Assembly (NCBI GenBank): GCA_035937595.1
Contig: DASZHS010000038.1
Span: 1-61,510, forward strand
Source: Palsa-459 sp035937595
GTDB taxonomy: Bacteria > Actinomycetota > Acidimicrobiia > Acidimicrobiales > RAAP-2
Direction: 5' to 3'
Length of the DNA: 61,510 nucleotides
In this document: positions 17,092 through 24,970 of the stretch, one piece after another
Layout: every line of letters starts with the position of its first letter
Position numbering within the stretch: the first letter of the stretch is position 1
The notes under the pieces: generated by a model
The model's input: the letters and a program-made list of their open reading frames with translations, nothing else
The model's database searches: none
Told to the model about the DNA's origin: nothing
Position numbers and translations under genes: made by a program

Positions 17092-17954
17092 GCCGACGCG
17101 GGATCGAAGCGGAGCTCGACGACGCGCGCGACGGACCGAAAGCCGAGCTCCTCGTACAGCGCGATCGCGCGCACGTTGACCTCCTCGACGAACAGCTCGG
17201 CAGTCGTGATCCCGGCGTCGCGGAGGTGCTCGAGGCCGAGGAGGACGGCGAGGCGGCCGAGGCCACGCCCCTGGGCGCTCGGGGCGACCGAGATCACGTA
17301 GATCTCGCCCACCTCGCCCCGAGAGGTGTGGTGGACCTTCGTCCAGCACGACGCCACGAGCTCGTCGCCGTCCCACACCAAGAGGAACCCCTTCGGGTCG
17401 AACCAGGTGGCAGCCATGCGGCGACGCAGCTTGTCCACCGTCATGTGGGACTGGGTGGGGTGCGCGGCGAACGAGGCGTTGTTCTGGCGGACCCAGGCCT
17501 CGTCGTCCCTGCCGGGCTCGAAGGCGCGCACCTGGAGCGTCGTCGCCGGCGGGGGCGGTGCGGGGAGCTCGCGCCGCATGCGGCGAAGGGCGCGATCGGC
17601 GACCCAGCCGCGCGGGGCCAGCGCCTCCTGGAGGCTCTCCACGTCCTCTCGGATGAGCAGGGTGACCGGCGTCGAGAGGCCCTCGAGCGCGGCCGCCAGC
17701 CCGACGTCGAAGGAGCCGAGCGCCGCCTCCGCCGCCAGCCGTGCGCCGGGTGCCACGACGGCGTACCCGGTGAGCGCACCGGTGCCGTCACGGCGCAGCG
17801 CGTGCCGCACGGCGTCGCCGCGCTCGAGCCGCTCGCGCTGGTCCTCGGTCAGCGCCTCGTCGCCCGAGCGCCGCTCGGCGTCGTCGAGCAGGTCGGCGAC
17901 GTCGCGCCGCGTGGCATCGTCGAGGACGTCGACGACCCGCCACGTCGAAGCCAC
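17070..17954 (-). CDS. mshD: Mycothiol synthase (two-GNAT-domain acetyltransferase)
   Basis: Acetylates Cys-GlcN-Ins with acetyl-CoA to finish mycothiol, the main low-molecular-weight thiol of Actinomycetota. The 294 residues contain two GNAT domains. The N-terminal one is degenerate (about 1-130). The C-terminal one (about 140-290) has the acetyl-CoA loop VAPSAQGRGLGRLA and ELFVEEVNVRAIALYEELGF. The segment NNASFAAHPTQ is characteristic of MshD. This is the best taxonomic marker in the window. The GTG start is 6 bases after TAGGCT on the same strand. It diverges from nth with only 34 bases between the starts. Confidence 0.92.
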   Translation of the reverse strand: MASTWRVVDVLDDATRRDVADLLDDAERRSGDEALTEDQRERLERGDAVRHALRRDGTGALTGYAVVAPGARLAAEAALGSFDVGLAAALEGLSTPVTLLIREDVESLQEALAPRGWVADRALRRMRRELPAPPPPATTLQVRAFEPGRDDEAWVRQNNASFAAHPTQSHMTVDKLRRRMAATWFDPKGFLLVWDGDELVASCWTKVHHTSRGEVGEIYVISVAPSAQGRGLGRLAVLLGLEHLRDAGITTAELFVEEVNVRAIALYEELGFRSVARVVELRFDPASAQPAPTA

Positions 17955-17960
17955 GTCGTG

Positions 17961-17966
17961 AGCCTA
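17961..17966 (-). promoter_or_regulatory. Candidate -10 element of mshD (leaderless)
   Basis: TAGGCT on the minus strand is followed by six bases and the GTG start of mshD. Confidence 0.55.
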
Positions 17967-17979
17967 CCGAGCGGGTCGG

Positions 17980-17985
17980 TACCCT
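17980..17985 (+). promoter_or_regulatory. Candidate -10 element of nth
   Basis: TACCCT lies 3 bases before ATG 17989 and exactly 6 bases before the next in-frame codon, GTG 17992. The spacing seen elsewhere favours a leaderless start at 17992. Confidence 0.45.
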
Positions 17986-17988
17986 TCG

Positions 17989-18657
17989 ATGGTGACGAGG
18001 CCACGCACCGCGCTGACGGCGACGCAGCGTGCCAACGAGGTCGACCTTCGTCTGGAGCGCTGCTTCCCCGGTACGGCGACGAGCCTGTGCGCCCTTCACC
18101 ACACCAACGCCTTCGAGCTCCTCGTGGCTACCGTGCTCTCGGCGCAGTGCACCGACGAGCGCGTGAACATGGTGACGCCGTCGCTGTTCGCGTCGTACCC
18201 GACGCCCGCCGCGCTCGCCGCGGCCCCGACGCCCGAGCTGGAGGCGGCGATCCGCACGACGGGCTTCTTCCACGCGAAGGCCGCGCACCTGCAGGGCCTG
18301 TCCGCCGCGCTGGTGGAGCGCTTCGGCGGCGAGGTCCCGCGCGACATGGCGGCGCTGTGCAGCCTGCCCGGGGTCGGGCGCAAGACGGCGAACGTCGTGC
18401 GCAGCGTCGCCTTCCAGGAACCCGGCCTCCCCGTCGACACCCACGTGACGCGGCTCAGCCATCGCCTCGACCTGTCCCGCGGCAAGGACCCCGTCGCGAT
18501 CGAGCGTTCGCTGTGTCGCGCCCTGCCGCCCGACCGCTGGGGGGCGTTCAGCGTCCGGCTCATCCTGCACGGGCGTCGTACGTGTGGCGCACGCCGACCG
18601 GACTGCGACGCCTGCGTGCTGGTCGACCTTTGCCCGAGGCGCGGGGTGCGTCCGTAG
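17989..18657 (+). CDS. nth: Endonuclease III (bifunctional DNA glycosylase/AP lyase)
   Basis: Removes oxidised pyrimidines from DNA and nicks the abasic site. The 222 residues show the helix-hairpin-helix LPGVGRKTANVV with catalytic Lys132, the catalytic Asp150 in VDTHV (18 residues apart, as in E. coli Nth), and a C-terminal [4Fe-4S] cluster motif C-x6-C-x2-C-x5-C ending at LCPRR. The annotated ATG may be one codon or so too long: GTG 17992 fits the TACCCT promoter spacing better and removes only two residues. Confidence 0.96.
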   Translation: MVTRPRTALTATQRANEVDLRLERCFPGTATSLCALHHTNAFELLVATVLSAQCTDERVNMVTPSLFASYPTPAALAAAPTPELEAAIRTTGFFHAKAAHLQGLSAALVERFGGEVPRDMAALCSLPGVGRKTANVVRSVAFQEPGLPVDTHVTRLSHRLDLSRGKDPVAIERSLCRALPPDRWGAFSVRLILHGRRTCGARRPDCDACVLVDLCPRRGVRP

Positions 18658-18687
18658 CCGCGGCGCGACGCTCTCAGCGCCCGGGTG

Positions 18688-18879
18688 TCAGGCCGGGGGA
18701 CGCGACGTGAGCCGCTGGAGGCGGCGCAGCGTCGCGGCGAGACCCCGCTCGACGGCGACCAGCTCGAGCAGGTCGTCCCGCGACGACGCGCCCTCGGCGT
18801 GCTCGACGAGCGCCGTCACCCTCGTGAGCAGGACGCCGAGGCCGTCGCTGATCGCCTCGAGCTCCCCGCGTGCGTGCAC
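18688..18879 (-). CDS. Small hypothetical helical protein (63 residues)
   Basis: A short open frame between nth and the groES-like gene. I recognise no family. The sequence is uniformly helical and Leu/Glu/Arg-rich (LGVLLTRVTALVEHAEG, LLELVAVERGLAATLRRLQR) with no cysteine or signal peptide. It looks like a small soluble helical-hairpin protein. A weak -10 (CATCAT) lies 6 bases before the GTG, matching the leaderless pattern. Codon choice favours G/C at third positions as in neighbours. It could still be a chance frame in high-GC DNA. Confidence 0.45.
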   Translation of the reverse strand: MHARGELEAISDGLGVLLTRVTALVEHAEGASSRDDLLELVAVERGLAATLRRLQRLTSRPPA

Positions 18880-18946
18880 GCGACGATGATGGCCGGGCCG
18901 CCGCGCGCGAGCAAGTGCCGTCGTACGACGGCGTTGCGACGTCCGG

Positions 18947-18952
18947 TACCGT
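18947..18952 (+). promoter_or_regulatory. Candidate -10 element of the groES-like/trpE operon (leaderless)
   Basis: TACCGT lies 7 bases before the GTG of the groES-like gene. It appears to be the only promoter for that gene, trpE and the ygfZ-like gene. No leader peptide or attenuator precedes trpE. Confidence 0.5.
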
Positions 18953-18959
18953 CTAGTTC

Positions 18960-19304
18960 GTGACGACGACCGAGCCTGTCGAGCGCACGAGTGCGCACGA
19001 GGGGCTCAGCGTGCTCTTCGACCGGGTGCTGGTCCGTCCCGGCGACCCCGAAGGCGAGCGACGCTCGCGGGCCGGCATTCTCATCCCCGCGACCGCGCAG
19101 GTGTCGCGACGCCTGGCGTGGGCGACGGCGGTCGCCGTGGGGCCGCACGTGCGGACCATCAAGGTGGGCGACGAGGTGCTCTACAACCCCGAGGACCGCT
19201 TCGACGTGGAGCTGCGCGGCGAGGAGTTCGTCATCCTCCGCGAGCGCGACATCCACGCCGTGGCGACCCGCGACAACGGCGCGGGGACCGGCCTGTACCT
19301 GTGA
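18960..19304 (+). CDS. GroES-like (Cpn10 family) small protein
   Basis: A 114-residue protein with the Cpn10 fold pattern: FDRVLVRPGDPEGERRSRAG, then GILIPATAQ in the place of the GroES mobile-loop region, WATAVAVGPHVRTIKVGDEVLYNPED and the closing EFVILRERDIHAV. Canonical GroES is about 95-100 residues and pairs with groEL, but no groEL is nearby. The N-terminus carries about 17 extra residues and the C-terminus another 12. The stop overlaps the trpE GTG (GTGA), placing it first in the trp operon. It may be a GroES paralogue with a specialised client rather than the main co-chaperonin. Confidence 0.8.
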   Translation: MTTTEPVERTSAHEGLSVLFDRVLVRPGDPEGERRSRAGILIPATAQVSRRLAWATAVAVGPHVRTIKVGDEVLYNPEDRFDVELRGEEFVILRERDIHAVATRDNGAGTGLYL

Positions 19305-20830
19305 CGGCGTCGTCCGGCGTCACCGGACTGGCGGGCATCTTCCCCGCACGCGAGAGGTTCGCCGCGCTGGCGCGCGACCACGCGATCGTGCCGGTCGCCG
19401 TCGAGATCGTCGCCGACACCCTCACGCCGGTCGCGGCCTTCGCGTCCCTCGTGGGCGACGGCGAGGGCTTCCTGCTCGAGTCCGCGGAGGGCGACGAGCG
19501 CTGGGGGCGCTACAGCTTCGTCGGGGCGAACGTGCTGGGCACCTACACGAGGGGCGCGAGCGGCACCGCCTCGGCGCACGGCGCGCTGCCCGCGCCCGGG
19601 GCGGACGAGGGCGCGCTCGCGTACCTCGAGCGCGTGCTCGCCACGCACCGCACCCCGCTCATCGAGGGGCTGCCGCCCCTGCACTCCGGGCTCGTCGGCC
19701 TCCTCGCCTACGACGTCGTCCGCGAGGTGGAGCGCATCGACCCGCCGCTGGCCGACGACCTCGGCCACCCCGACGCGGCGTTCCACCTCATCGGCGAGCT
19801 GCTCGCGTTCGACCACTGGCGCCAGCGCCTCACCGTGCTGCTGAACGTGCCCGTCGCGGGGCTGGACGAGGCCGACGTCGCGCGAGAGTACGACCGCGCG
19901 TGCGCGAGGCTCGACGAGCTCGTCGTCTCGCTCGCGGCGACCCCGGTGCTCGCGCCCTTCGAGCTGCCCCGACGCATCGACCTCGAGCCGGTGGCCACGA
20001 CCCAGAACCGATCCTCGGAGGACTACCGCAGCGCCGTGGCGGTCGCCAAGGAGCACATCGTCGCGGGGGACGTGTTCCAGGTCGTGCTGTCCCAGCGGTT
20101 CGACTGCACGCTCGACGTCGCCCCGCTCGCGGTGTACCGCGCGCTGCGCGTCCTCAACCCGAGCCCGTACCTGTACCTGCTGCGCTTCGCGTCGGTCACC
20201 GTGCTCGGCTCGTCGCCCGAGGCTCTCGTGCGCCTGCGTGACCGCGTCGCCACGATGCGACCGATCGCGGGCTCGCGCCCGCGGGGGAGGACCGACCTCG
20301 AAGACGAGCGGCTCGCCGGCGAGCTCGCCGAGGACCCGAAGGAGCGCGCCGAGCACGTCATGCTGGTGGACCTCGGTCGCAACGACCTCGGCCGTGTCGC
20401 CGCCTACGGCACGGTCGTGGTCGAAGAGCTGATGGTCGTCGAGCGCTTCAGCCACATCACCCACCTCACGAGCCAGGTCTCCGGTCGCCTCGCCGACGGC
20501 GTGACCCCGATCGACGTGCTGCGCGCGACCCTCCCGGCCGGCACGCTCTCGGGGGCGCCGAAGGTCCGCGCGATGCAGCTCATCAACGAGCTCGAGCCGA
20601 CGCGCCGCGGGGTCTACGGCGGGGTCGTCGGGTACCTCGACCTCAACGGCAACCTGGACACGGCGATCGCGATCCGCACGCTCGTGATCGACGGAGACGG
20701 CCGCGCGTCCGTCCAAGCGGGGGCGGGCATCGTCTTCGACTCGGACCCCTCGCGCGAGGACGAGGAGTGCCACGCCAAGGCCGCCGCCCTCCTGGCCGCG
20801 ATCGACGTCGCGAGGCGGTTCGCGCCGTGA
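19301..20830 (+). CDS. trpE: Anthranilate synthase component I
   Basis: Makes anthranilate from chorismate, using ammonia from the TrpG subunit. The 509 residues begin with the regulatory region containing LLESAEGDERWGRYSF, which includes the tryptophan-sensing LLES. They continue with the catalytic core: NPSPYLYLLRF, GSSPEALV, MRPIAGSRPRG, VDLGRNDLGRV, AGTLSGAPKVRAM and QAGAGIVFDSDP. GTG 19301 overlaps the upstream stop. The long upstream open frame shadows the groES-like gene. No trpG lies in the window, so the glutaminase subunit must be elsewhere. Confidence 0.96.
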   Translation: MTASSGVTGLAGIFPARERFAALARDHAIVPVAVEIVADTLTPVAAFASLVGDGEGFLLESAEGDERWGRYSFVGANVLGTYTRGASGTASAHGALPAPGADEGALAYLERVLATHRTPLIEGLPPLHSGLVGLLAYDVVREVERIDPPLADDLGHPDAAFHLIGELLAFDHWRQRLTVLLNVPVAGLDEADVAREYDRACARLDELVVSLAATPVLAPFELPRRIDLEPVATTQNRSSEDYRSAVAVAKEHIVAGDVFQVVLSQRFDCTLDVAPLAVYRALRVLNPSPYLYLLRFASVTVLGSSPEALVRLRDRVATMRPIAGSRPRGRTDLEDERLAGELAEDPKERAEHVMLVDLGRNDLGRVAAYGTVVVEELMVVERFSHITHLTSQVSGRLADGVTPIDVLRATLPAGTLSGAPKVRAMQLINELEPTRRGVYGGVVGYLDLNGNLDTAIAIRTLVIDGDGRASVQAGAGIVFDSDPSREDEECHAKAAALLAAIDVARRFAP

Positions 20831-21519
20831 GCGCCGCGGTCCCCGACGCCGAGACGATCGTCGTGGACGGCCCCGACGCCCACTCGTACCTCGACTCGCA
20901 GTGCACCCAGGACCTCTCGAGCCTCGCCGTCGGTGACACCGCGCCGACCCTGGTCCTGCAGCCCAGCGGCGTCCTCGTGACCGTGGCCTCGGTGACGAGG
21001 ACCGACGCCGCGTCGTTGTCCGTGGCGGTGCCGTGGGGCGCCGGTGGCCCCACGGCCGCCCGACTGCGGCGCTTCGCGATCCGCGCCGAGCTGACCGTGC
21101 ACGAGCCCGTGCCGGTCGGGCACTCCGAGACCTTCGGCGGGGTCGCGCGGCTCCGCGCGGGCATCCCGGGTCCCGCAGAGCTCGCCCGAGAGCTGGTGCC
21201 GCACGCGCTCGCCGCGGCGCTGCGCGAGCGGTGCGTGTCGTTCACGAAGGGGTGCTACCCCGGCCAGGAGCTCGTCGCGCGCATGCAGGCCCGCGGGGCG
21301 ACACCGCCCTACGTGCTGCGCGGCCTCTCGGCCGACGCCCCGATCGCGGAGGGCGACCCGGTCGGCGACGCGGGCTTCGACGGCGCGGTCACCTCGGTGC
21401 TCCCCGACCCCGAGGACGGCGGGTGGCTCGCGCTGTGCGTGCTGCATCGCCGCGACGCCCAGGGCGCCACCGTCGAGGTCCGTTCGGGCGTCGACGTCGT
21501 CGTGGCACGGATTCGATAG
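20827..21519 (+). CDS. YgfZ/GcvT-like folate-binding protein
   Basis: A 230-residue protein of the YgfZ family, related to the aminomethyltransferase GcvT and implicated in Fe-S cluster protein maintenance with folate. The hallmark K-G-C-Y-x-G-Q-E is present as FTKGCYPGQELVARM. The N-terminal VVDGPDAHSYLDSQCTQDL resembles the folate-binding domain opening. It is shorter than E. coli YgfZ (about 326), with a reduced C-terminal barrel. The GTG overlaps the trpE stop, so it is co-translated with trpE, an unusual partner. No tryptophan-pathway reaction is known for this family. Confidence 0.85.
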   Translation: MSAAVPDAETIVVDGPDAHSYLDSQCTQDLSSLAVGDTAPTLVLQPSGVLVTVASVTRTDAASLSVAVPWGAGGPTAARLRRFAIRAELTVHEPVPVGHSETFGGVARLRAGIPGPAELARELVPHALAAALRERCVSFTKGCYPGQELVARMQARGATPPYVLRGLSADAPIAEGDPVGDAGFDGAVTSVLPDPEDGGWLALCVLHRRDAQGATVEVRSGVDVVVARIR

Positions 21520-21529
21520 GCGTCGTCGA

Positions 21530-21535
21530 TACGCT
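21530..21535 (+). promoter_or_regulatory. Candidate -10 element of trpC (leaderless, internal promoter)
   Basis: TACGCT is followed by six bases and the trpC GTG, inside the 22-base gap after the ygfZ-like gene. It suggests that trpCFBA has its own promoter. Confidence 0.55.
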
Positions 21536-21541
21536 CGAGGT

Positions 21542-22345
21542 GTGACGGGCCCGCTCGACGAGATCGTCGCATTCCATCGCGCCCGTGCGGCGGGCGACGA
21601 GCGCCCGACGGCCCGTCTGCTCGCCCGGGCCGGGCGGGCGCCCTCCCCGCCGTCGCTGCTCGACGCGCTGGTTCGCCCCGACGGCGAGCCGCTCCGTGTG
21701 ATCGCCGAGGTCAAGCGCCGCTCGCCGAGCGCGGGCGAGCTGCGAGCGGACCTCGACGCCGGTGCCCTCGCCACCGCCTACGACGAGGGCGGCGCCGCGG
21801 CCATCTCGGTGCTCACCGACGGGCCGCACTTCGGGGGGTCGCCGAGCGACGTGGCGACGGTGCTCGAGGCCTCGGACCTGCCCGTCCTGCGCAAGGACTT
21901 CACCATGTCCGCCAACGACGTCGCCGACGCTCGGCTCATGGGCGCGAGCGGGGTCCTGCTCATCGTCGCGATCCTCGCGCGACGCGAGGTCCGTGCCCTG
22001 CTCGAGGTGGCCGGGCTGCTCGGGCTCACCGCCCTCGTCGAGGTCCACGACGCCGCCGAGCAGGAGCTGGCGCTCGGCCTGGGAGCGCTCGTCGTTGGGG
22101 TGAACCAGCGCGACCTGTCCACCTTCGAGGTCGACCCCGCGCGCGCGGCGGCGCTCGCCGGCGGGTTCCCCTCCGACGTGGTCACGGTCGCGGAGTCGGG
22201 GCTCGCCGACGCGGCCGCGGCGCGGCGCTGCGGCGCCCTCGGCTACGACGCCGTGCTCGTCGGCGAGGCGCTCGTGCGCTCGGGCGATCCCGCCGGTGCG
22301 ATCGCCGCCATGCGCGCGGTCGACGACGCGGGGGTGGCGGCATGA
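21542..22345 (+). CDS. trpC: Indole-3-glycerol phosphate synthase
   Basis: Closes the indole ring from carboxyphenylamino-deoxyribulose phosphate. The 267-residue (beta/alpha)8 protein shows all active-site segments in order: IAEVKRRSPSAG (catalytic Lys), ISVLTDGPHFGGS, VLRKDFTM, ALVEVHD, VGVNQRDLSTF, VAESGL and the phosphate-binding AVLVGEALVRSGDP. Its frame ends in an ATGA overlap with trpF. Confidence 0.97.
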   Translation: MTGPLDEIVAFHRARAAGDERPTARLLARAGRAPSPPSLLDALVRPDGEPLRVIAEVKRRSPSAGELRADLDAGALATAYDEGGAAAISVLTDGPHFGGSPSDVATVLEASDLPVLRKDFTMSANDVADARLMGASGVLLIVAILARREVRALLEVAGLLGLTALVEVHDAAEQELALGLGALVVGVNQRDLSTFEVDPARAAALAGGFPSDVVTVAESGLADAAAARRCGALGYDAVLVGEALVRSGDPAGAIAAMRAVDDAGVAA

Positions 22346-23016
22346 TGCCCGCGGACGCGGAGCGGTTCTTCGTCAAGATCTGCGGGGTCACCACCGAGGA
22401 GGACGCCCTGCTCGCGGTGGGGCTCGGCGCCTCGGCGATCGGGTTCGTCCTCGCCCCCTCGCCGCGCCAGCTCGCTGCGTCGCGGGTGGGCGACATCGTC
22501 AAGCGCCTGCCGCCCGACGTGGTGACGCTCGGGGTCTTCCGTGACGAGGCCCCGGAGCGGGTCGTCGACATCGTGAACCACGCAGGGCTGACGGGTGCCC
22601 AGCTGCACGGGCACGAGACCCCCGAGTCCACCCAGTACGTGCGGGAGCGCGTGAGCCTCGTGATCAAGGCGTTCCCCGCCGGCAGCCCGCGGCTCCACGA
22701 CGCGGAGCGGTTCGGCGCCGACCTGGTCCTCGTCGACGCCCCCACGCCCGGCAGCGGGCGGCTGGTCGACTTCGCGATGCTCGAGGGCCTCGGCGACGCG
22801 TCGAGGCTCGTCCTCGCGGGCGGCCTCACGCCCGAGAACGTCACCGAGGCGATCCACCGCGTCGCCCCCTACGGCGTCGACGTGGCGACGGGCGTCGAGG
22901 CGTCGCCGGGGGTGAAGGACCCGCGCAAGGTCGCCGCGTTCATCGCCGCGGCCCGCGCCGCCGCCCCGGTCCGTCCCGAGCAGCCCGACGAGCCGTTCGA
23001 CTGGCGACACCGGTGA
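22342..23016 (+). CDS. trpF: Phosphoribosylanthranilate isomerase
   Basis: Performs the Amadori rearrangement before TrpC. The 224 residues start with FVKICGVTTEEDAL, which holds the catalytic Cys, then GFVLAPSPRQ, AQLHGHE, VLVDAPTPGSGR (catalytic Asp) and VLAGGLTPENV, GVDVATGVEASPGVKDP. A dedicated trpF is notable because many actinobacteria (mycobacteria, streptomycetes) lack it and use the bifunctional PriA. Two ATG codons are adjacent; the first overlaps the trpC stop. The stop overlaps the trpB GTG. Confidence 0.96.
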   Translation: MMPADAERFFVKICGVTTEEDALLAVGLGASAIGFVLAPSPRQLAASRVGDIVKRLPPDVVTLGVFRDEAPERVVDIVNHAGLTGAQLHGHETPESTQYVRERVSLVIKAFPAGSPRLHDAERFGADLVLVDAPTPGSGRLVDFAMLEGLGDASRLVLAGGLTPENVTEAIHRVAPYGVDVATGVEASPGVKDPRKVAAFIAAARAAAPVRPEQPDEPFDWRHR

Positions 23017-24185
23017 CCGCGGTGCGCGCCGAGGGCGTCGGCGGCCGGTTCGGCGAGTTCGGGGGCCGCTTCGTCCCCGAGGCGCTCGTCCCCGCCTGTG
23101 AGGAGCTCGCCCGGGCGTTCGAGCTCGCCTGGGGCGACCTCGCCTTCCGCGCCGAGTTCGACCGCGTCCTCTCGGAGTTCGGCGGCCGTCCGACCCCGAT
23201 CACCGAGTGCACCCGGCTCTCCGCGTCGCTCGGGGTGCGCGTCCTCCTCAAGCGCGAGGACCTCCTGCACACGGGCTCGCACAAGCTCAACAACGTCGTG
23301 GGCCAGGGGCTCCTCGCCGTGCGCATGGGCAAGCGCCGCCTCATCGCCGAGACCGGGGCCGGGCAGCACGGCGTCGCGACGGCGACCGCCGCGGCGCTCC
23401 TCGGGCTCGAGTGCACCGTCTTCATGGGAGAGGTCGACACGGAGCGCCAGGCGCTCAACGTCTTCCGGATGGAGCTCCTCGGCACCCGTGTCGAGACGGT
23501 CACCTCGGGCAGCCGAACGCTCAAGGACGCCGTGAACGAGGCGATGCGCGAGTGGGTGACGTGCGTGGACGACACCCACTACTGCCTGGGCTCGGCCATG
23601 GGCCCGCACCCGTTCCCCACCATGGTCCGAGAGTTCCAGCGCGTCATCGGCGACGAGGCGCGCCGCCAGCTTCACGCACGAGGCGACGGCGTCCCCGACG
23701 TCGTCGTCGCGTGCGTCGGCGGAGGGTCCAACGCCATCGGCCTCTTCTACGGCTTCCTCGACACCGACGCGCGGCTCGTCGGCGTGGAGGCCGCCGGCGG
23801 CGCGGCCATCGGCAACGGCGCGCCGGGGGTCCTGCACGGGATGCGCTCCTCCCTCCTGCAGGACGACGACGGCCAGATCCTCGAGGCGCACTCGATCTCG
23901 GCGGGCCTCGACTACCCCGGCGTCGGCCCGGAGCACGCCCACCTCCACGCGACCGGTCGCGCGTCGTACCACGCGGCCACCGACGCCGAGGTGCTCGACG
24001 CCCTGGGGCGCCTCGCGCGCACTGAGGGGATCATCGCGGCGCTCGAGTCCGCGCACGCGATCGCCTGGGTGCTCCGCGAGGCCGGACGGGCGATCCCTCG
24101 CGGCGCCACCGTCCTCGTGGGGCTCTCGGGCCGCGGCGACAAGGACATGGCCCACGTGGCGGCGCTGCTCGCGACCCCACGGTGA
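23013..24185 (+). CDS. trpB: Tryptophan synthase beta chain
   Basis: PLP enzyme that condenses indole with serine. The 390 residues contain GGRFVPEAL near the start, the PLP-linking lysine in HTGSHKLNN (Lys91), AETGAGQHGVATATAA, the phosphate-binding CVGGGSNAIG and the C-terminal LSGRGDKD. All are characteristic of the TrpB1 type that works with TrpA. The GTG start overlaps the trpF stop, and the stop overlaps the trpA GTG. Confidence 0.98.
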   Translation: MTAVRAEGVGGRFGEFGGRFVPEALVPACEELARAFELAWGDLAFRAEFDRVLSEFGGRPTPITECTRLSASLGVRVLLKREDLLHTGSHKLNNVVGQGLLAVRMGKRRLIAETGAGQHGVATATAAALLGLECTVFMGEVDTERQALNVFRMELLGTRVETVTSGSRTLKDAVNEAMREWVTCVDDTHYCLGSAMGPHPFPTMVREFQRVIGDEARRQLHARGDGVPDVVVACVGGGSNAIGLFYGFLDTDARLVGVEAAGGAAIGNGAPGVLHGMRSSLLQDDDGQILEAHSISAGLDYPGVGPEHAHLHATGRASYHAATDAEVLDALGRLARTEGIIAALESAHAIAWVLREAGRAIPRGATVLVGLSGRGDKDMAHVAALLATPR

Positions 24186-24970
24186 GCGTCCCGCTCGGCT
24201 CGGCCCTCGCCGCCAAGCGCGCCGCGGGGCGCGGGCTCCTCGTCGCCTACGTGATGGCTGGGAGCACCCCGGGCTGGCTCGAGACCGCCGAGGCGCTCGT
24301 CGCCGCCGGCGTCGACGCGCTCGAGGTCGGGCTCCCCTTCTCGGACCCCGTCCTCGACGGTCCGGTGATCCAGGCCGCGGCGACGCGGGCGCTCGCGGCG
24401 GGGACGACGGTCTCGACGGTCGTCGCCGAGCTCGCCTCGCGCGCCTTCGACGTCCCCCTGGTCGCCATGACCTACACGAACGTCGCGCTCGTGCACGGCT
24501 ACGAGCGCACCGCCGGCCAGCTCGCGGGCGCCGGCGTGACCGGGGCCATCCTGGCGGACCTCCCGCTTGAGGAGCTCGGCGCGTGGTGGGCCGCCGCGCA
24601 CGACCGCGCGATCGAGACGGTCCTCCTCGCCGCGCCCTCGACGCCGCCGGCGCGCCTCGACGCGCTCGCCGCGAGCTCGGAGGGCTTCCTCTACGCGATG
24701 GGCCGGATGGCGACGACGGGGGAGACGGACCGCCTGGACGAGCGGGGCGTCGAGCTCGTGCGGGCGCTGCGCGGCCGCACCGAGCTCCCGATCCTGCTCG
24801 GCGTGGGCGTGTCGTCGCCTGCCCACGCCGCGCGCGCGTGCGAGGTGGCCGACGGCGTGGTCGTCGGCACCGCGATCGTCCGTCGCATGCTGGACGGGGC
24901 GACGCCCGAGGCGGTGGCGACGTTCGTCGCGACGCTCCGCGACGCCGTGGACGCGACGACGGTCAGCTAG
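24182..24970 (+). CDS. trpA: Tryptophan synthase alpha chain
   Basis: Cleaves indole-3-glycerol phosphate to indole, which is channelled to TrpB. The catalytic pair Glu48 and Asp59 is visible in LEVGLPFSDPVLDGP, matching E49/D60 of the Salmonella enzyme. MTYTNVALVHGYER, GAILADLPLEE and LGVGVSSPAHA follow. The 262 residues are of normal length. The last codons overlap the convergent fabF by 8 bases, leaving no room for a separate terminator. Confidence 0.97.
   Translation: MSVPLGSALAAKRAAGRGLLVAYVMAGSTPGWLETAEALVAAGVDALEVGLPFSDPVLDGPVIQAAATRALAAGTTVSTVVAELASRAFDVPLVAMTYTNVALVHGYERTAGQLAGAGVTGAILADLPLEELGAWWAAAHDRAIETVLLAAPSTPPARLDALAASSEGFLYAMGRMATTGETDRLDERGVELVRALRGRTELPILLGVGVSSPAHAARACEVADGVVVGTAIVRRMLDGATPEAVATFVATLRDAVDATTVS

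Noticed and set aside
18880..19300. Tryptophan attenuator or T-box upstream of trpE
   Set aside because: trpE overlaps the preceding gene by four bases, and the upstream promoter is leaderless-type, leaving no leader for either mechanism.
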